From: Andreprevotia chitinilytica DSM 18519
GTDB lineage: Bacteria; Pseudomonadota; Gammaproteobacteria; Burkholderiales; Chitinibacteraceae
NCBI RefSeq assembly: GCF_000711875.1
Contig: NZ_JONM01000006.1
Span: 186,001-250,000 of the forward strand
Length of the DNA: 64,000 bases
Direction: 5' to 3'
The notes under the pieces were generated by a model. It worked only from the letters and a program-made list of their open reading frames with translations, ran no database searches and was not told the DNA's origin. Made by a program: the position numbers and the translations under genes. Of the stretch, positions 51,369 through 60,765 are shown one piece after another (within the stretch, counting starts at the first letter, position 1; every line of letters begins with the position of its first letter).

Positions 51369-52955
51369 TTGAACCCGACGCAACGCCTGTCTTTCCCGAC
51401 CGAACTCCACTGGCGCTCGCTGGCGCTGTTCAACGTCTTTCGCTTGCTGGTACTGATCGCATTGCTGGTGAGCTTCAACTGGCTGTCGCGCCGTACCGCT
51501 TTCGAGCCGCAAGACTGGCCGATCTTCATCCAGCTCACCACGGCCTATATCCTGCTGTCGCTGCTGTTCGCCGTCGGCATTGCCCGGCGCTCGCCAGCCT
51601 TCCATCTCCAACTGGGTGCGCAGGTGCTGGTCGACGTGTTGTTCATCGTCGGCATGATGCACTTGCTGGGGGGCATCAAGAGCGGGCTCGGCATCCTGCT
51701 GTTGCCTTACCTTGCTGCAGCCGGTTTGATCTCGCGCGGGCGGATGTCGCTATTCCACGCTGCGCTGGCGAGTCTGGCCCTGCTCGGGCAGCAGATGTGG
51801 CAGTTCTGGCGCGGCGTGGCGAATTCCGAAGAGTTTCTGGTCCCGGCGCTGCTGTGTCTGGCCTGCTTTGCCGTCGCATGGCTGGCGCATCGTCTGGCGC
51901 GGCATGCCCAGGCCAGCGAGCGCTTGGCCGAACAGCGTGGTATCGATCTTGCCAACCTGGGCCAGCTGAACGCGCGCATCTTGCAGGATGTGTCGGACGG
52001 CGTGCTGGTGGTCGACCACATTGGCCGCATCCGCCAATGCAACGATCAGGCGGTACGCCTGATCGGCCTGCGGCCCGAGCCGGATGCCATGCTGGCGCAG
52101 TCCTTGCCCAACGTGGGCGAGGCGCTGGCGGTGTGGCGGAGCGATCCGCAACATGTGCCGCAATTGCTGCAGGTGGCATCGCGCAAGACGCTGCGGCCGC
52201 GGTTTGTGGCGTTGTCCGAGTCATCCGACGACGAAGTGCTGATTTATCTGGAAGACATGGATCGCTTGCGGCGCGAGGCGCAGCAATTGAAGCTCGCTGC
52301 GCTGGGGCGGCTGACCGCCAATCTGGCCCACGAGATTCGCAACCCGCTCGGGGCGATCTCGCATGCGGCGCAGTTGCTGCGCGAAGAAAACGACGACGAC
52401 CCACTCGCGGCCCGGCTCACTCAGATCATCAATGAAAATGCCGGCCGGCTGGAGCGGATGGTGCGCGACGTGCTGGAGCTGAACCGGCGCGACCGTGTGC
52501 AGATGTCCGCGATCAATCTGGCCGACTGGTTGCCGACCTTTCTGGATGAAGTGCGGCAAGTCGAGTGGATCGATGCGCCGATCATGTTTGCCTGCCCGCA
52601 TGATGCCGTGATCCGGTTTGATCCGGCCCATTTGCATCAGGTGCTATGGAACCTGCTGCGCAATGGTTGGCGTTATTGCACCAAGCGGCCCGGCAGCCTC
52701 GCACTCCGGGTGACCGAGCGCGATGGTCGCTGGCGGCTCGACGTGGTGAACGATGGTCCGCCCGTGCCGGCTGACGCACAGTCGCAACTGTTCGAGCCCT
52801 TCTTTACCACCGAGTCGAAAGGCACCGGGCTCGGGCTCTATATTGCGAGAGAAATTTGCGCCGCCAACGCGGCCTTGCTGGAATACCTGCCGCCGCCAGA
52901 GGGCGGCGCATGTTTCCGTATCGTGTTCGGGAGACAAGATGGCCAGAAAGTCTAA
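51369..52955 (+). CDS. pilS: Type IV pilus sensor histidine kinase PilS
   Basis: The 528-residue kinase has six predicted membrane helices in residues 18-180, with LGGIKSGLGILLLPYLAAAG in the conserved polytopic region, then a PAS-like linker (LQDVSDGVLVVDHIGRIRQCN, about 205-230). HisKA has its His in TANLAHEIRNPLGAISHA (about 322) and the HATPase domain ends with GLGLYIAREICAANAALLEY. PilS senses pilin in the membrane and controls PilR. The TTG at 51369 is preferred because GGAG stands six bases upstream and the product starts NPTQRLSFPTELHWRSL like the family. pilR overlaps its end by 17 bases. Confidence 0.93.
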   Translation: MNPTQRLSFPTELHWRSLALFNVFRLLVLIALLVSFNWLSRRTAFEPQDWPIFIQLTTAYILLSLLFAVGIARRSPAFHLQLGAQVLVDVLFIVGMMHLLGGIKSGLGILLLPYLAAAGLISRGRMSLFHAALASLALLGQQMWQFWRGVANSEEFLVPALLCLACFAVAWLAHRLARHAQASERLAEQRGIDLANLGQLNARILQDVSDGVLVVDHIGRIRQCNDQAVRLIGLRPEPDAMLAQSLPNVGEALAVWRSDPQHVPQLLQVASRKTLRPRFVALSESSDDEVLIYLEDMDRLRREAQQLKLAALGRLTANLAHEIRNPLGAISHAAQLLREENDDDPLAARLTQIINENAGRLERMVRDVLELNRRDRVQMSAINLADWLPTFLDEVRQVEWIDAPIMFACPHDAVIRFDPAHLHQVLWNLLRNGWRYCTKRPGSLALRVTERDGRWRLDVVNDGPPVPADAQSQLFEPFFTTESKGTGLGLYIAREICAANAALLEYLPPPEGGACFRIVFGRQDGQKV

Positions 52956-54294
52956 GGGGACCAAGCGCGTACTCGTGGTGGACGACGAGCGCGATTTGGC
53001 TGAGCTGCTGGAATTGACCCTGCTGAAGATGGGGCTGGAGGTCGACAAGGCACACGGCGTGGCCGAGGGGCGCGCGTTGCTGGATGAGAGCCGCTATGAC
53101 CTCTGTCTGACCGATATGCGCATGCAGGATGGCGAGGGGCTCGATCTGATTCGCCATATCCAGGCGCGCCGGCTGGATGTGCCGGTCGCGGTCATCACCG
53201 CCTATGGCAGCACCGAAAATGCCGTGGCCGCACTCAAGTTCGGCGCATTCGACTATCTGGCCAAGCCCGTTTCGCTGGAGCAGCTGCGCACGCTGGTCAA
53301 ATCCGCCTTGCACACCGAGGAGCCCGCGCCGTCTGGCGAGCAGGAAAGCGGCCCCCGAATGCTGCTGGGCGAGTCTCCCCCCATCAAGCAGGCGCTGGAG
53401 CTGATCGACAAACTCGCCCGCAGTCAGGCTCCCGTCTATGTGACTGGTGAATCGGGCTCGGGCAAGGAGCGGGCGGCGCGATTGATCCATGCCAAATCCA
53501 ACCGCTGCGAGCAGCCCTTCGTAGCCGTCAACTGCGGTGCGATTCCTGAAAACCTGATGGAAAGCGAATTCTTCGGCTACAAGAAAGGCGCATTCACCGG
53601 CGCCAACGAAGATCGCGACGGATTTTTTCAGGCGGCGAGCGGTGGCACCTTGTTCCTGGATGAAGTCGCCGATCTGCCGTTGGCGATGCAGGTCAAGCTG
53701 TTGCGGGCGATTCAGGAGCGCAAGGTGCGCAAGGTCGGCAGCACGGTTGAAGAAGCCGTGGATGTGCGGCTGATCTCGGCCACGCATCAGAACCTCGGCA
53801 AGTGCGTCGAGGCCGGCCGGTTCCGCCAGGATTTGTATTACCGCATCAACGTGATCGAGCTGAAAATGCCGCCGCTGCGTGAGCTGGGCGGCGATATCGA
53901 GCTGATTGCCCGTAGCGTGCTGGCCAAACTGGCACGCCAGAACGGCATGACGGAGCCGGTGTTCGATCCGGTCGCGCTGCAGGCGTTATTGCGTTACGAA
54001 TTTCCCGGCAACGTGCGCGAGCTGGAAAACATGCTCGAACGCGCGCTGGCGTTGTCCGATGGTGAAACCATCCGCCAGGACGATCTGCAGCTCAATCCGT
54101 CTGGCAGCGAACCGCTCGGCAGCGCTGACGATGGCGTGGGCACGCTACAGGATTACCTCGACCGGGTGGAAAAACAGGCCATCCTCGAAGCGCTGGAAAA
54201 GACTGGCGGCAATCGTACGCAGGCGGCCAAGTTGCTGGGGGTGACGTTCCGCTCGATGCGTTACCGGATGGAGCGGTTGGGGATGAAGGAGTGA
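52939..54294 (+). CDS. pilR: Sigma-54-dependent response regulator PilR
   Basis: The 451-residue activator has a receiver (residues 10-120; VLVVDDERDLAELL, phospho-Asp in LCLTDMRMQDG near 59). A AAA+ sigma-54 activation domain (136-370) follows with Walker A GESGSGKERAARL, the sigma-contact loop KGAFTGANEDRDGFF and Walker B GGTLFLDEVADLP. It ends with a Fis-type helix-turn-helix (NRTQAAKLLGVTFRSMRYRMERL). PilR drives pilA transcription from a -24/-12 promoter in response to PilS. No pilus structural gene is in the window. The start at 52939 overlaps pilS, with GGGAGAC upstream. Confidence 0.95.
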   Translation: MARKSKGTKRVLVVDDERDLAELLELTLLKMGLEVDKAHGVAEGRALLDESRYDLCLTDMRMQDGEGLDLIRHIQARRLDVPVAVITAYGSTENAVAALKFGAFDYLAKPVSLEQLRTLVKSALHTEEPAPSGEQESGPRMLLGESPPIKQALELIDKLARSQAPVYVTGESGSGKERAARLIHAKSNRCEQPFVAVNCGAIPENLMESEFFGYKKGAFTGANEDRDGFFQAASGGTLFLDEVADLPLAMQVKLLRAIQERKVRKVGSTVEEAVDVRLISATHQNLGKCVEAGRFRQDLYYRINVIELKMPPLRELGGDIELIARSVLAKLARQNGMTEPVFDPVALQALLRYEFPGNVRELENMLERALALSDGETIRQDDLQLNPSGSEPLGSADDGVGTLQDYLDRVEKQAILEALEKTGGNRTQAAKLLGVTFRSMRYRMERLGMKE

Positions 54295-54296
54295 GC

Positions 54297-54423
54297 CGTA
54301 GGGCGGGTTGGCAGCTTGCTGCGTAACCCGCCGCATGGCCCTCCGCAACGGCATTGTCCGGCGGGTTACGCACGCTCGCTGAGCGACGTAAACGTCGCAC
54401 GCCGACTGCTAACCCGCCCTACG
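54297..54423. repeat. GTAGGGCGGGTT/AACCCGCCCTAC inverted element
   Basis: CGTAGGGCGGGTT (54297-54309) and AACCCGCCCTACG (54411-54423) are exact complements at the ends. Inside, a second AACCCGCCGCA / CGGCGGGTTACG pair and GCGACGT-AA-ACGTCGC (54382-54398) give a nested structure. It lies after pilR. Confidence 0.85.
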
Positions 54424-54434
54424 AAGCATCCTTT

Positions 54435-54503
54435 GTAGGAGCGAGCTTGCTCGCGATGGCGACGGTGAAGATACGATGCAATCGCGAGCAAGCTCGCTCC
54501 TAC
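54435..54503. repeat. REPIN-like inverted repeat, copy 4
   Basis: Arms 54435-54457 and 54481-54503 are exact 23-base complements starting GTAGGAGCGAGCTTGC. Together with the preceding element it fills the space between pilR and ampD. Confidence 0.9.
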
Positions 54504-54575
54504 ATTTAGTTTTGGGGTTGATCCAAAGGCGTGTTCGGCGTGTGTGATTTGGAATCCATTGAAAGAGACGATGCA

Positions 54576-55205
54576 ATGACAAGCACAGCTAGTCCCAACT
54601 CCTCACCCCTAACCCCTCACGCCTCGCTGGCACTAGCCAACGGCTGGTGCCAAGGCGCACGCCAAGTCATCAGCCCGAATTTCAGCCCCCGGCCAGCCGG
54701 CGTTGCCATCGATCTGGTCGTCATCCACAACATCAGCCTGCCGCCGGGCGAGTTCGGCTCCGATCACGTCGAGCGCTTGTTCACCAACACCATCGACCCC
54801 CATGCCGCGCCGGGCTACGCGGATTTGGCGACGTTGCGCGTGTCGGCGCATTTCTTCATCCGCCGCGATGGCGAATTGGTACAGTTTGTTTCCACGCACG
54901 AGTCCGCTGCGCACGCGGGCCGATCGCGCTGGGCTGGCCGCGAGCGTTGCAATGATTTCTCTATCGGCATCGAACTCGAAGGCACCGATCACATGCCGTT
55001 CGAGGCGGCGCAGTACGAAACGCTGCTGAACCTGTTGCAAGCATTGGCCGTGGCGCATCCACTGCGCGCCATCGTCGGCCACAACGACATTGCTCCCGAA
55101 CGCAAGACTGATCCGGGCCCCTTTTTTGATTGGTCGCAGGTTTATGCGGCATTGCCGCAACTTAAACCGGAAATATCGCTGTGGGATAAACCGGCAGCGC
55201 TATAA
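54576..55205 (+). CDS. ampD: 1,6-anhydro-N-acetylmuramyl-L-alanine amidase AmpD
   Basis: AmpD is a cytosolic zinc amidase that splits the stem peptide from 1,6-anhydro-MurNAc during cell-wall recycling and so controls beta-lactamase induction where ampC exists. The 209-residue sequence has its zinc ligands in DLVVIHNISLPPGEF (His), SAAHAGRSRWAG (His) and APERKTDPGPFFDW (Asp), and the active-site Glu in SIGIELEG. I use the ATG at 54576, after AAAGAGACG; the ATG at 54571 is out of frame. The first 30 residues (Ser/Pro-rich) are unusual and may hide a later start. It links to the lytic transglycosylase at 35.7 kb in function. Confidence 0.93.
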   Translation: MTSTASPNSSPLTPHASLALANGWCQGARQVISPNFSPRPAGVAIDLVVIHNISLPPGEFGSDHVERLFTNTIDPHAAPGYADLATLRVSAHFFIRRDGELVQFVSTHESAAHAGRSRWAGRERCNDFSIGIELEGTDHMPFEAAQYETLLNLLQALAVAHPLRAIVGHNDIAPERKTDPGPFFDWSQVYAALPQLKPEISLWDKPAAL

Positions 55206-55240
55206 TCGGCCGACTTTTTAACAGGTTTTTTATCCTCACG

Positions 55241-57139
55241 ATGAGTCATACCCGCCCGCAAGGCCAGGAGTCGAGTCTGGCCGCCTTGTCGCTCGCGGCG
55301 CTCGGTGTCGTTTACGGCGACATTGGCACCAGCCCCCTATACACCTTGCAGACCTGCCTGACTGCCAGCAGCACACCGCTGCCGATCATTGCGCAAAATG
55401 TCATGGGCATCCTGTCGCTGATCTTCTGGGGCCTGGTGCTGGTGGTCTCGCTCAAGTACGTCATCATCATCTTGCGCGCGGACAATCGGGGCGAGGGCGG
55501 CATCCTGTCGCTGATGGCGCTGGCATTGCAAAAGACTGCGGCCGGCTCGCGCAAGGCGGCCATCGTCGCCGCGCTGGGGATTTTCGGTGCCGCGCTGTTC
55601 TATGGCGACAGTGTCATCACCCCGGCGATCTCGGTGCTGTCGGCTCTGGAAGGGGTCGGCGTCGTTTCGCATAAGCTGGACCCCTATATCGTGCCGCTGA
55701 CCATTGCGGTGCTGGTTGGCCTGTTCATCATTCAGGCCAAGGGCACGGCCAGCGTGGGCAAGTTGTTCGGGCCGGTGATGGTGGTGTGGTTCATCATTCT
55801 TGGCCTGTTGGGCATTGCGCAGATCATCAAGAACCCCGGCATTCTGGCCGCGATGAGCCCGATGTATGCGTTCCGCTTTGCCGAATTCCATGCCGAGCAG
55901 GCATTCGTGCTGCTGGGCGCGGTGGTACTGGCGTTCACCGGTGCCGAAGCGCTGTATGCCGATATGGGCCACTTCGGCCGCCCGGCCATCCGCCGTGCCT
56001 GGTTCGGCTTGGTGCTGCCGTCGCTGGTGCTCAATTACTTCGGCCAGGGGGCGTTGCTGCTGTCTGATCCGGCCACGATCAAGAACCCGTTCTTCCTGAT
56101 GGCGCCGACCTGGGCCTTGGTGCCGATGGTGGTGCTGGCGACGATCGCCACGGTGATTGCCTCGCAAGCCGTGATTTCCGGTGCGTATTCGATGACCAAC
56201 TCGGCCATCCAGCTTGGCTTCAGCCCGCGCCTCAATCTGCAGCACACCTCTGAGACCGAGATCGGCCAGATCTACATGCCACAGGTGAACTGGCTGCTGC
56301 TGATCGCGGTGGTGCTGCTGGTGCTGGCGTTCAAGTCGTCCGCCAACCTCGCTGCGGCTTATGGTCTGGCTGTGACTTGCACGATGGTGATCACGACGCT
56401 GCTGGCCTTTATCGTACTGGGTCGCTCGCTGACTGGTGGCAGGCTGCTTGCGTTCCGTATCGTGTTGACCGTGCTGTTCCTGAGTGACGTGCTGCTGTTT
56501 GCCTCCAACTTGCTGAAAGTGCCAGAAGGCGGTTGGCTGCCGCTGGTCATCGGCCTAGTGGCATTCACCATCATGATGACCTGGAAGCGCGGCCGCGGCC
56601 TCTTGGGCGACAAGCTGCATGAAGGCGAATTGCCGCTGCCGGGCTTTGTCGAAAGCCTGGAAAGCTCGCCGCCGCAACGGGTCGAAGGCGTGGCGATCTT
56701 CATGACGGGCAGCAGCGATTCCGTGCCACATGCGCTGTTGCATAACCTCAAGCACAACAAGGTGCTGCACGAGACGATTGTGTTCCTGACGGTACAAACA
56801 GCCGACGTACCGTTTGTGCCCAAGCGCGAGCGCATCGTTATCCGCCGGCTGGGTCGTACCTTCTTCCAGGTGATCGCCACCTATGGCTTCAAGGAAGAAC
56901 CGAACGTGCCGGATATTCTGAGCCAGACCGAAGAGCTGCAGCCCGAGTTGCGTTTCGAACCGATGGAAACCTCGTACTTCCTGTCGCGTGAGACCATCGT
57001 GCAGGGCAAGCATCCAGCGATCAGTCGCTGGCGTGCGTGGCTGTTCACGCTCATGGCGCGTAATTCGGTGCGTGCAACCCAGTTCTTCAAGATTCCGCCG
57101 AACCGGGTGGTGGAGATGGGGACGCAGGTCGAAATCTAG
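55241..57139 (+). CDS. kup: Low-affinity potassium uptake protein Kup
   Basis: Kup imports potassium with protons. The 632-residue protein fits the KUP/HAK/KT family: an N-terminal LAALSLAALGVVYGDIGTSPLY signature, then 12 hydrophobic helices to about residue 455, with FYGDSVITPAISVLSALEG and GAEALYADMGHFGRPAIRRAW in the conserved loops and QVNWLLLIAVVLLVLAFKSS. A cytoplasmic C-terminal domain follows (MTGSSDSVPHALLHNLKHNK). A perfect TATAAT at 55201-55206, 35 bases before the start, is a possible -10. The terminator at 57161-57199 ends the unit. Confidence 0.96.
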   Translation: MSHTRPQGQESSLAALSLAALGVVYGDIGTSPLYTLQTCLTASSTPLPIIAQNVMGILSLIFWGLVLVVSLKYVIIILRADNRGEGGILSLMALALQKTAAGSRKAAIVAALGIFGAALFYGDSVITPAISVLSALEGVGVVSHKLDPYIVPLTIAVLVGLFIIQAKGTASVGKLFGPVMVVWFIILGLLGIAQIIKNPGILAAMSPMYAFRFAEFHAEQAFVLLGAVVLAFTGAEALYADMGHFGRPAIRRAWFGLVLPSLVLNYFGQGALLLSDPATIKNPFFLMAPTWALVPMVVLATIATVIASQAVISGAYSMTNSAIQLGFSPRLNLQHTSETEIGQIYMPQVNWLLLIAVVLLVLAFKSSANLAAAYGLAVTCTMVITTLLAFIVLGRSLTGGRLLAFRIVLTVLFLSDVLLFASNLLKVPEGGWLPLVIGLVAFTIMMTWKRGRGLLGDKLHEGELPLPGFVESLESSPPQRVEGVAIFMTGSSDSVPHALLHNLKHNKVLHETIVFLTVQTADVPFVPKRERIVIRRLGRTFFQVIATYGFKEEPNVPDILSQTEELQPELRFEPMETSYFLSRETIVQGKHPAISRWRAWLFTLMARNSVRATQFFKIPPNRVVEMGTQVEI

Positions 57140-57160
57140 ATCTGACCTACGGAATGAAAT

Positions 57161-57199
57161 CGGCGGCCAATTGATCGATCAATGGCCGCCGTTTTTTTT
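57161..57199 (+). terminator. Intrinsic terminator after kup
   Basis: CGGCGGCCA (57161-57169) pairs with TGGCCGCCG (57183-57191); the loop itself is the palindrome TTGATCGATCAA. Eight T residues follow. Confidence 0.93.
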
Positions 57200-57208
57200 C
57201 GAGGCACG

Positions 57209-57877
57209 TTAAGCGCGAATCCGTCGCCGCGCCAACTCTTCCAGCCTGATCAACGTGGCGTCCGCCCACGCACTGCCCCGCACTCCGGGTTTGATCCACA
57301 CCGTCCGCATGCCGAGCCGCTTGGCCGGCTTCAGGTTGTCCCGACTGTCTTCCACCAAAATGCAGCGCCGGGCCTGCAGGCGGAAATACCGTAGCAGCTG
57401 TCGGTAGGTACGCATCTGCGGCTTGGGCGCGTAGCCGTCAACGCGATCGACCGAAAATACCCCATCGAAACAATCCGCCACGTCCAGCGCATCCAGCATC
57501 GCCTGTGCATAAGCCTGTGGGCCATTTGTGAATACGATCTTGCGCCCGGGTAGCTGTCTCAAGGTGCGCTTCAATCCCGGCATCGGGTGCACCTCCCGCA
57601 GCAGCTCGGCCAGCGGGTGGCTTTGCGCCAGGAAGCGTTGCGGGTCGATGTGCGGGTGATGGCGGATCAGCCCAAGGATGGTCGCGCCGTAGCGTTGCCA
57701 GTAGTGCACGCGTAGGTGAGACGCGGCGCTGCGTTCGATCTGCAGCGCGTTGGCGATGAAGTCGGTCATGGCCGCATCGATGGTTGGGAAGGCGTGTCGG
57801 CTGGCGTCGTGCAGGGTGTTGTCGAGGTCGAACAGCCAGACGGATTGGGATGGGCGGGATTTGAGCGATGGGGGCAT
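57209..57877 (-). CDS. HAD-family pyrimidine 5'-nucleotidase-like phosphatase
   Basis: The 222-residue protein has all four HAD motifs: WLFDLDNTLHDA (I), KIVFTNGPQ (II), KPQMRTY with Lys near 155 (III) and ILVEDSRDNL (IV). The start FDLDNTLHDASRHAF and the cap segment MTDFIANALQIERSAASHLRVHYW match the Sdt1/PpnN-type pyrimidine 5'-nucleotidase branch, which dephosphorylates UMP/CMP or related substrates. It converges with kup. A weak hairpin (57882-57889 with 57895-57902) precedes its start and could terminate the CBS gene upstream. It is often linked with argB in betaproteobacteria; argB lies 1.7 kb away on the same strand. Confidence 0.9.
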   Translation of the reverse strand: MPPSLKSRPSQSVWLFDLDNTLHDASRHAFPTIDAAMTDFIANALQIERSAASHLRVHYWQRYGATILGLIRHHPHIDPQRFLAQSHPLAELLREVHPMPGLKRTLRQLPGRKIVFTNGPQAYAQAMLDALDVADCFDGVFSVDRVDGYAPKPQMRTYRQLLRYFRLQARRCILVEDSRDNLKPAKRLGMRTVWIKPGVRGSAWADATLIRLEELARRRIRA

Positions 57878-57924
57878 AGGAAAGCCGGCATGAAGCCGGC
57901 TTGATCAGGATAGAGGACTTGTTC

Positions 57925-58380
57925 TTAGTGGGGATTCATCGCGGCCGGAATCTGGTGAATATAATGCTCCAGCTGGTCGATGGTGAATTGCTGGTCGGCA
58001 ATTTTCTCATGCACCAGATCGCCGATCGACAGGATGCCCAGCACCTTTTCGCCATCCAGCACCGGTAAGTGGCGGATGCGCTTTTCGGTCATCAGGCCCA
58101 GGCATTCGTCGACGGTGACAGTCGGCGGCACGCAGATCAGCTTGCGCGTCATGATTTCAGAGACCGGCGTGCCAGCGGAGGTCTTGCCCATCAGGATCAC
58201 TTTGCGGGCGTAATCGCGCTCGGAAAAGATGCCGACGAGCTGAACGCCTTCCATGACCAACAGGGCTCCGACATTCTTTTCAGCCAGGATTTGCAGCGCT
58301 TGGTAAACGGTCGCTTGGGGCGGCACGGACAAGATGCCGTGGATGTCCTTGCCGGCAAGCATTTGACGAACGTTCTTCAT
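57925..58380 (-). CDS. CBS-pair domain protein
   Basis: A 151-residue protein made of two CBS motifs (residues 10-65, VPPQATVYQALQILAEKNVGALLVMEG...VGIFSERDYARKVI in shortened form; and 75-130, with LICVPPTVTVDECLGLMTEKR and GILSIGDLVHEKIAD). Tandem CBS pairs bind adenosine nucleotides or SAM and sense energy status. No other domain is attached. The ATG at 58380 (KNVRQMLAGK) is used; the upstream in-frame part lacks similarity. The partner protein is not evident. Confidence 0.9.
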   Translation of the reverse strand: MKNVRQMLAGKDIHGILSVPPQATVYQALQILAEKNVGALLVMEGVQLVGIFSERDYARKVILMGKTSAGTPVSEIMTRKLICVPPTVTVDECLGLMTEKRIRHLPVLDGEKVLGILSIGDLVHEKIADQQFTIDQLEHYIHQIPAAMNPH

Positions 58381-58510
58381 TGATCGACTCCATGTAACGG
58401 CTTGAGCGAGGGGTATTACCACTGTAGTCGTGGCGACCCGACAATCAAGTGAGGAGAACTCACAACCAGGGCGTTGGTGAGATCAGTCGCGACTTGCAAA
58501 ACCGATGTCA

Positions 58511-59311
58511 TCAGTGCCCGAGCATTTGCGCCAGCAGGCTCCGCACGTGTTCGGTGTCGAACGGCTTGTCGCAAATGGCCGAAACGCCGGCTTCGTGCAC
58601 GGCGGCGAGCCGTTCCTCATTGCTCTCGCTGGAGACCATCAGCACGGGAATGGTGCTCTGGTGGCTGTGCTTGCGGATGTAGTCGGTCAGCTCCCGGCCA
58701 TCCATTTCCGGCATGTTGTAATCGGTGACGACCAGATCGAAGCGGTTCTGCTGCAATTCGAAGATGGCGTCCGCGCCGTTTTCCGCCTCCACGAAATGCT
58801 CGAAGCCCATTTTCTCCAGCAGCTTGCGCACATGACGGCGCGCGGTGCCGCTGTCGTCCACCAGCAAAACCTTCAAGTCTTCCAGGTGCAGATCCCCGAG
58901 CGCTTCCTGTTCCAGATCGGCATTCAGAAAGCTCAAGGTGCTGTTGAAGGCAATCTGCAGCTGCTGCTGGTTGAACGGCTTGGGCAGGATGGCGATGGTG
59001 CCGGCCTGGCGGATCGGGTCGAGATAGTGCGGCTTGGTTTCGGACGACACCAGAATGAATGGCGTATCGCTGTTCTCTGCTTCCTTGCGCAACGCGTAGA
59101 TCAGCTCGGTGCCGGTCATGTCCGGCAGGTACAGCGCGGACAGCAGGACGTCGACCGGCGGGACGGTGCGGATACGGGCAAGCGCCTCCGCGCCGCTGGC
59201 GGCGACGTCGATGCGGGTGATGCCCAGTTTGCTCAATTCGTTGCGGATGATCTGCGCCTGAACGGCAGAAGGTTCGACAAGGCAGAGCTGAAGATAGCGA
59301 AGCTCGATCAT
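58511..59311 (-). CDS. Double-receiver response-regulator-like protein with a pseudo-receiver
   Basis: The 266-residue protein contains only two CheY-like domains. The second (residues 146-264) is complete: acidic pair in LLVDDSG, phospho-Asp197 in VVTDYNMPEMDG, Ser in MVSSES and Lys in CDKPF. The first (8-125) is degenerate: the acidic pair reads LVEPS, and the residue at the phospho-Asp position is Ala59 (LLSALYLPDM), although SSET and LPKPF are kept. The first domain should not be phosphorylated in the normal way and may act as a dimerisation or signal-binding unit. No output domain is present, so it probably works by protein contact. The ATG at 59311 is taken as start. Confidence 0.88.
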   Translation of the reverse strand: MIELRYLQLCLVEPSAVQAQIIRNELSKLGITRIDVAASGAEALARIRTVPPVDVLLSALYLPDMTGTELIYALRKEAENSDTPFILVSSETKPHYLDPIRQAGTIAILPKPFNQQQLQIAFNSTLSFLNADLEQEALGDLHLEDLKVLLVDDSGTARRHVRKLLEKMGFEHFVEAENGADAIFELQQNRFDLVVTDYNMPEMDGRELTDYIRKHSHQSTIPVLMVSSESNEERLAAVHEAGVSAICDKPFDTEHVRSLLAQMLGH

Positions 59312-59434
59312 GAAGCGCTCGTAGGCGTTGTATCTACTTATGATCGTGGCATTACCGGGGGGCTTGTCAAGAAAACTTACGGGGTTGGGGTGGACGAAGC
59401 AGACGTCTAGAACTGCCGGGGTGCTGAAAGTTAC

Positions 59435-59517
59435 GTAGGGCGGGTTCGTAACCCGCCGCACTTACGGTCGCGCAACGCATGCGGCGGGTTATGCAGCAGG
59501 CTGCTAACCCGCCCTAC
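59435..59517. repeat. GTAGGGCGGGTT/AACCCGCCCTAC inverted element
   Basis: GTAGGGCGGGTT (59435-59446) and AACCCGCCCTAC (59506-59517) are exact end complements; an inner AACCCGCCGCA / GCGGCGGGTT pair repeats the motif. It lies between argB and the receiver gene. Confidence 0.85.
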
Positions 59518-59597
59518 CATGCTGCAAATGACAAGGCTGCTTCGATCAATCCGGTGAGCTGGATTGGCGAAGCGGCCTCGTCGTGTGTCGGGCAGGC

Positions 59598-60746
<1,149 letters not shown>

Positions 60747-60765
60747 ATTGATGGGGACGCATCCC

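Noticed and set aside
51317-52435. 372-codon plus-strand frame over pilS
   Set aside because: It is a shifted frame within pilS, rich in Arg/Ala/Pro and without domains.
26866-54503. Repeated short motifs as a possible CRISPR array
   Set aside because: Copies are kilobases apart, occur as inverted pairs and have no regular spacers or cas genes.
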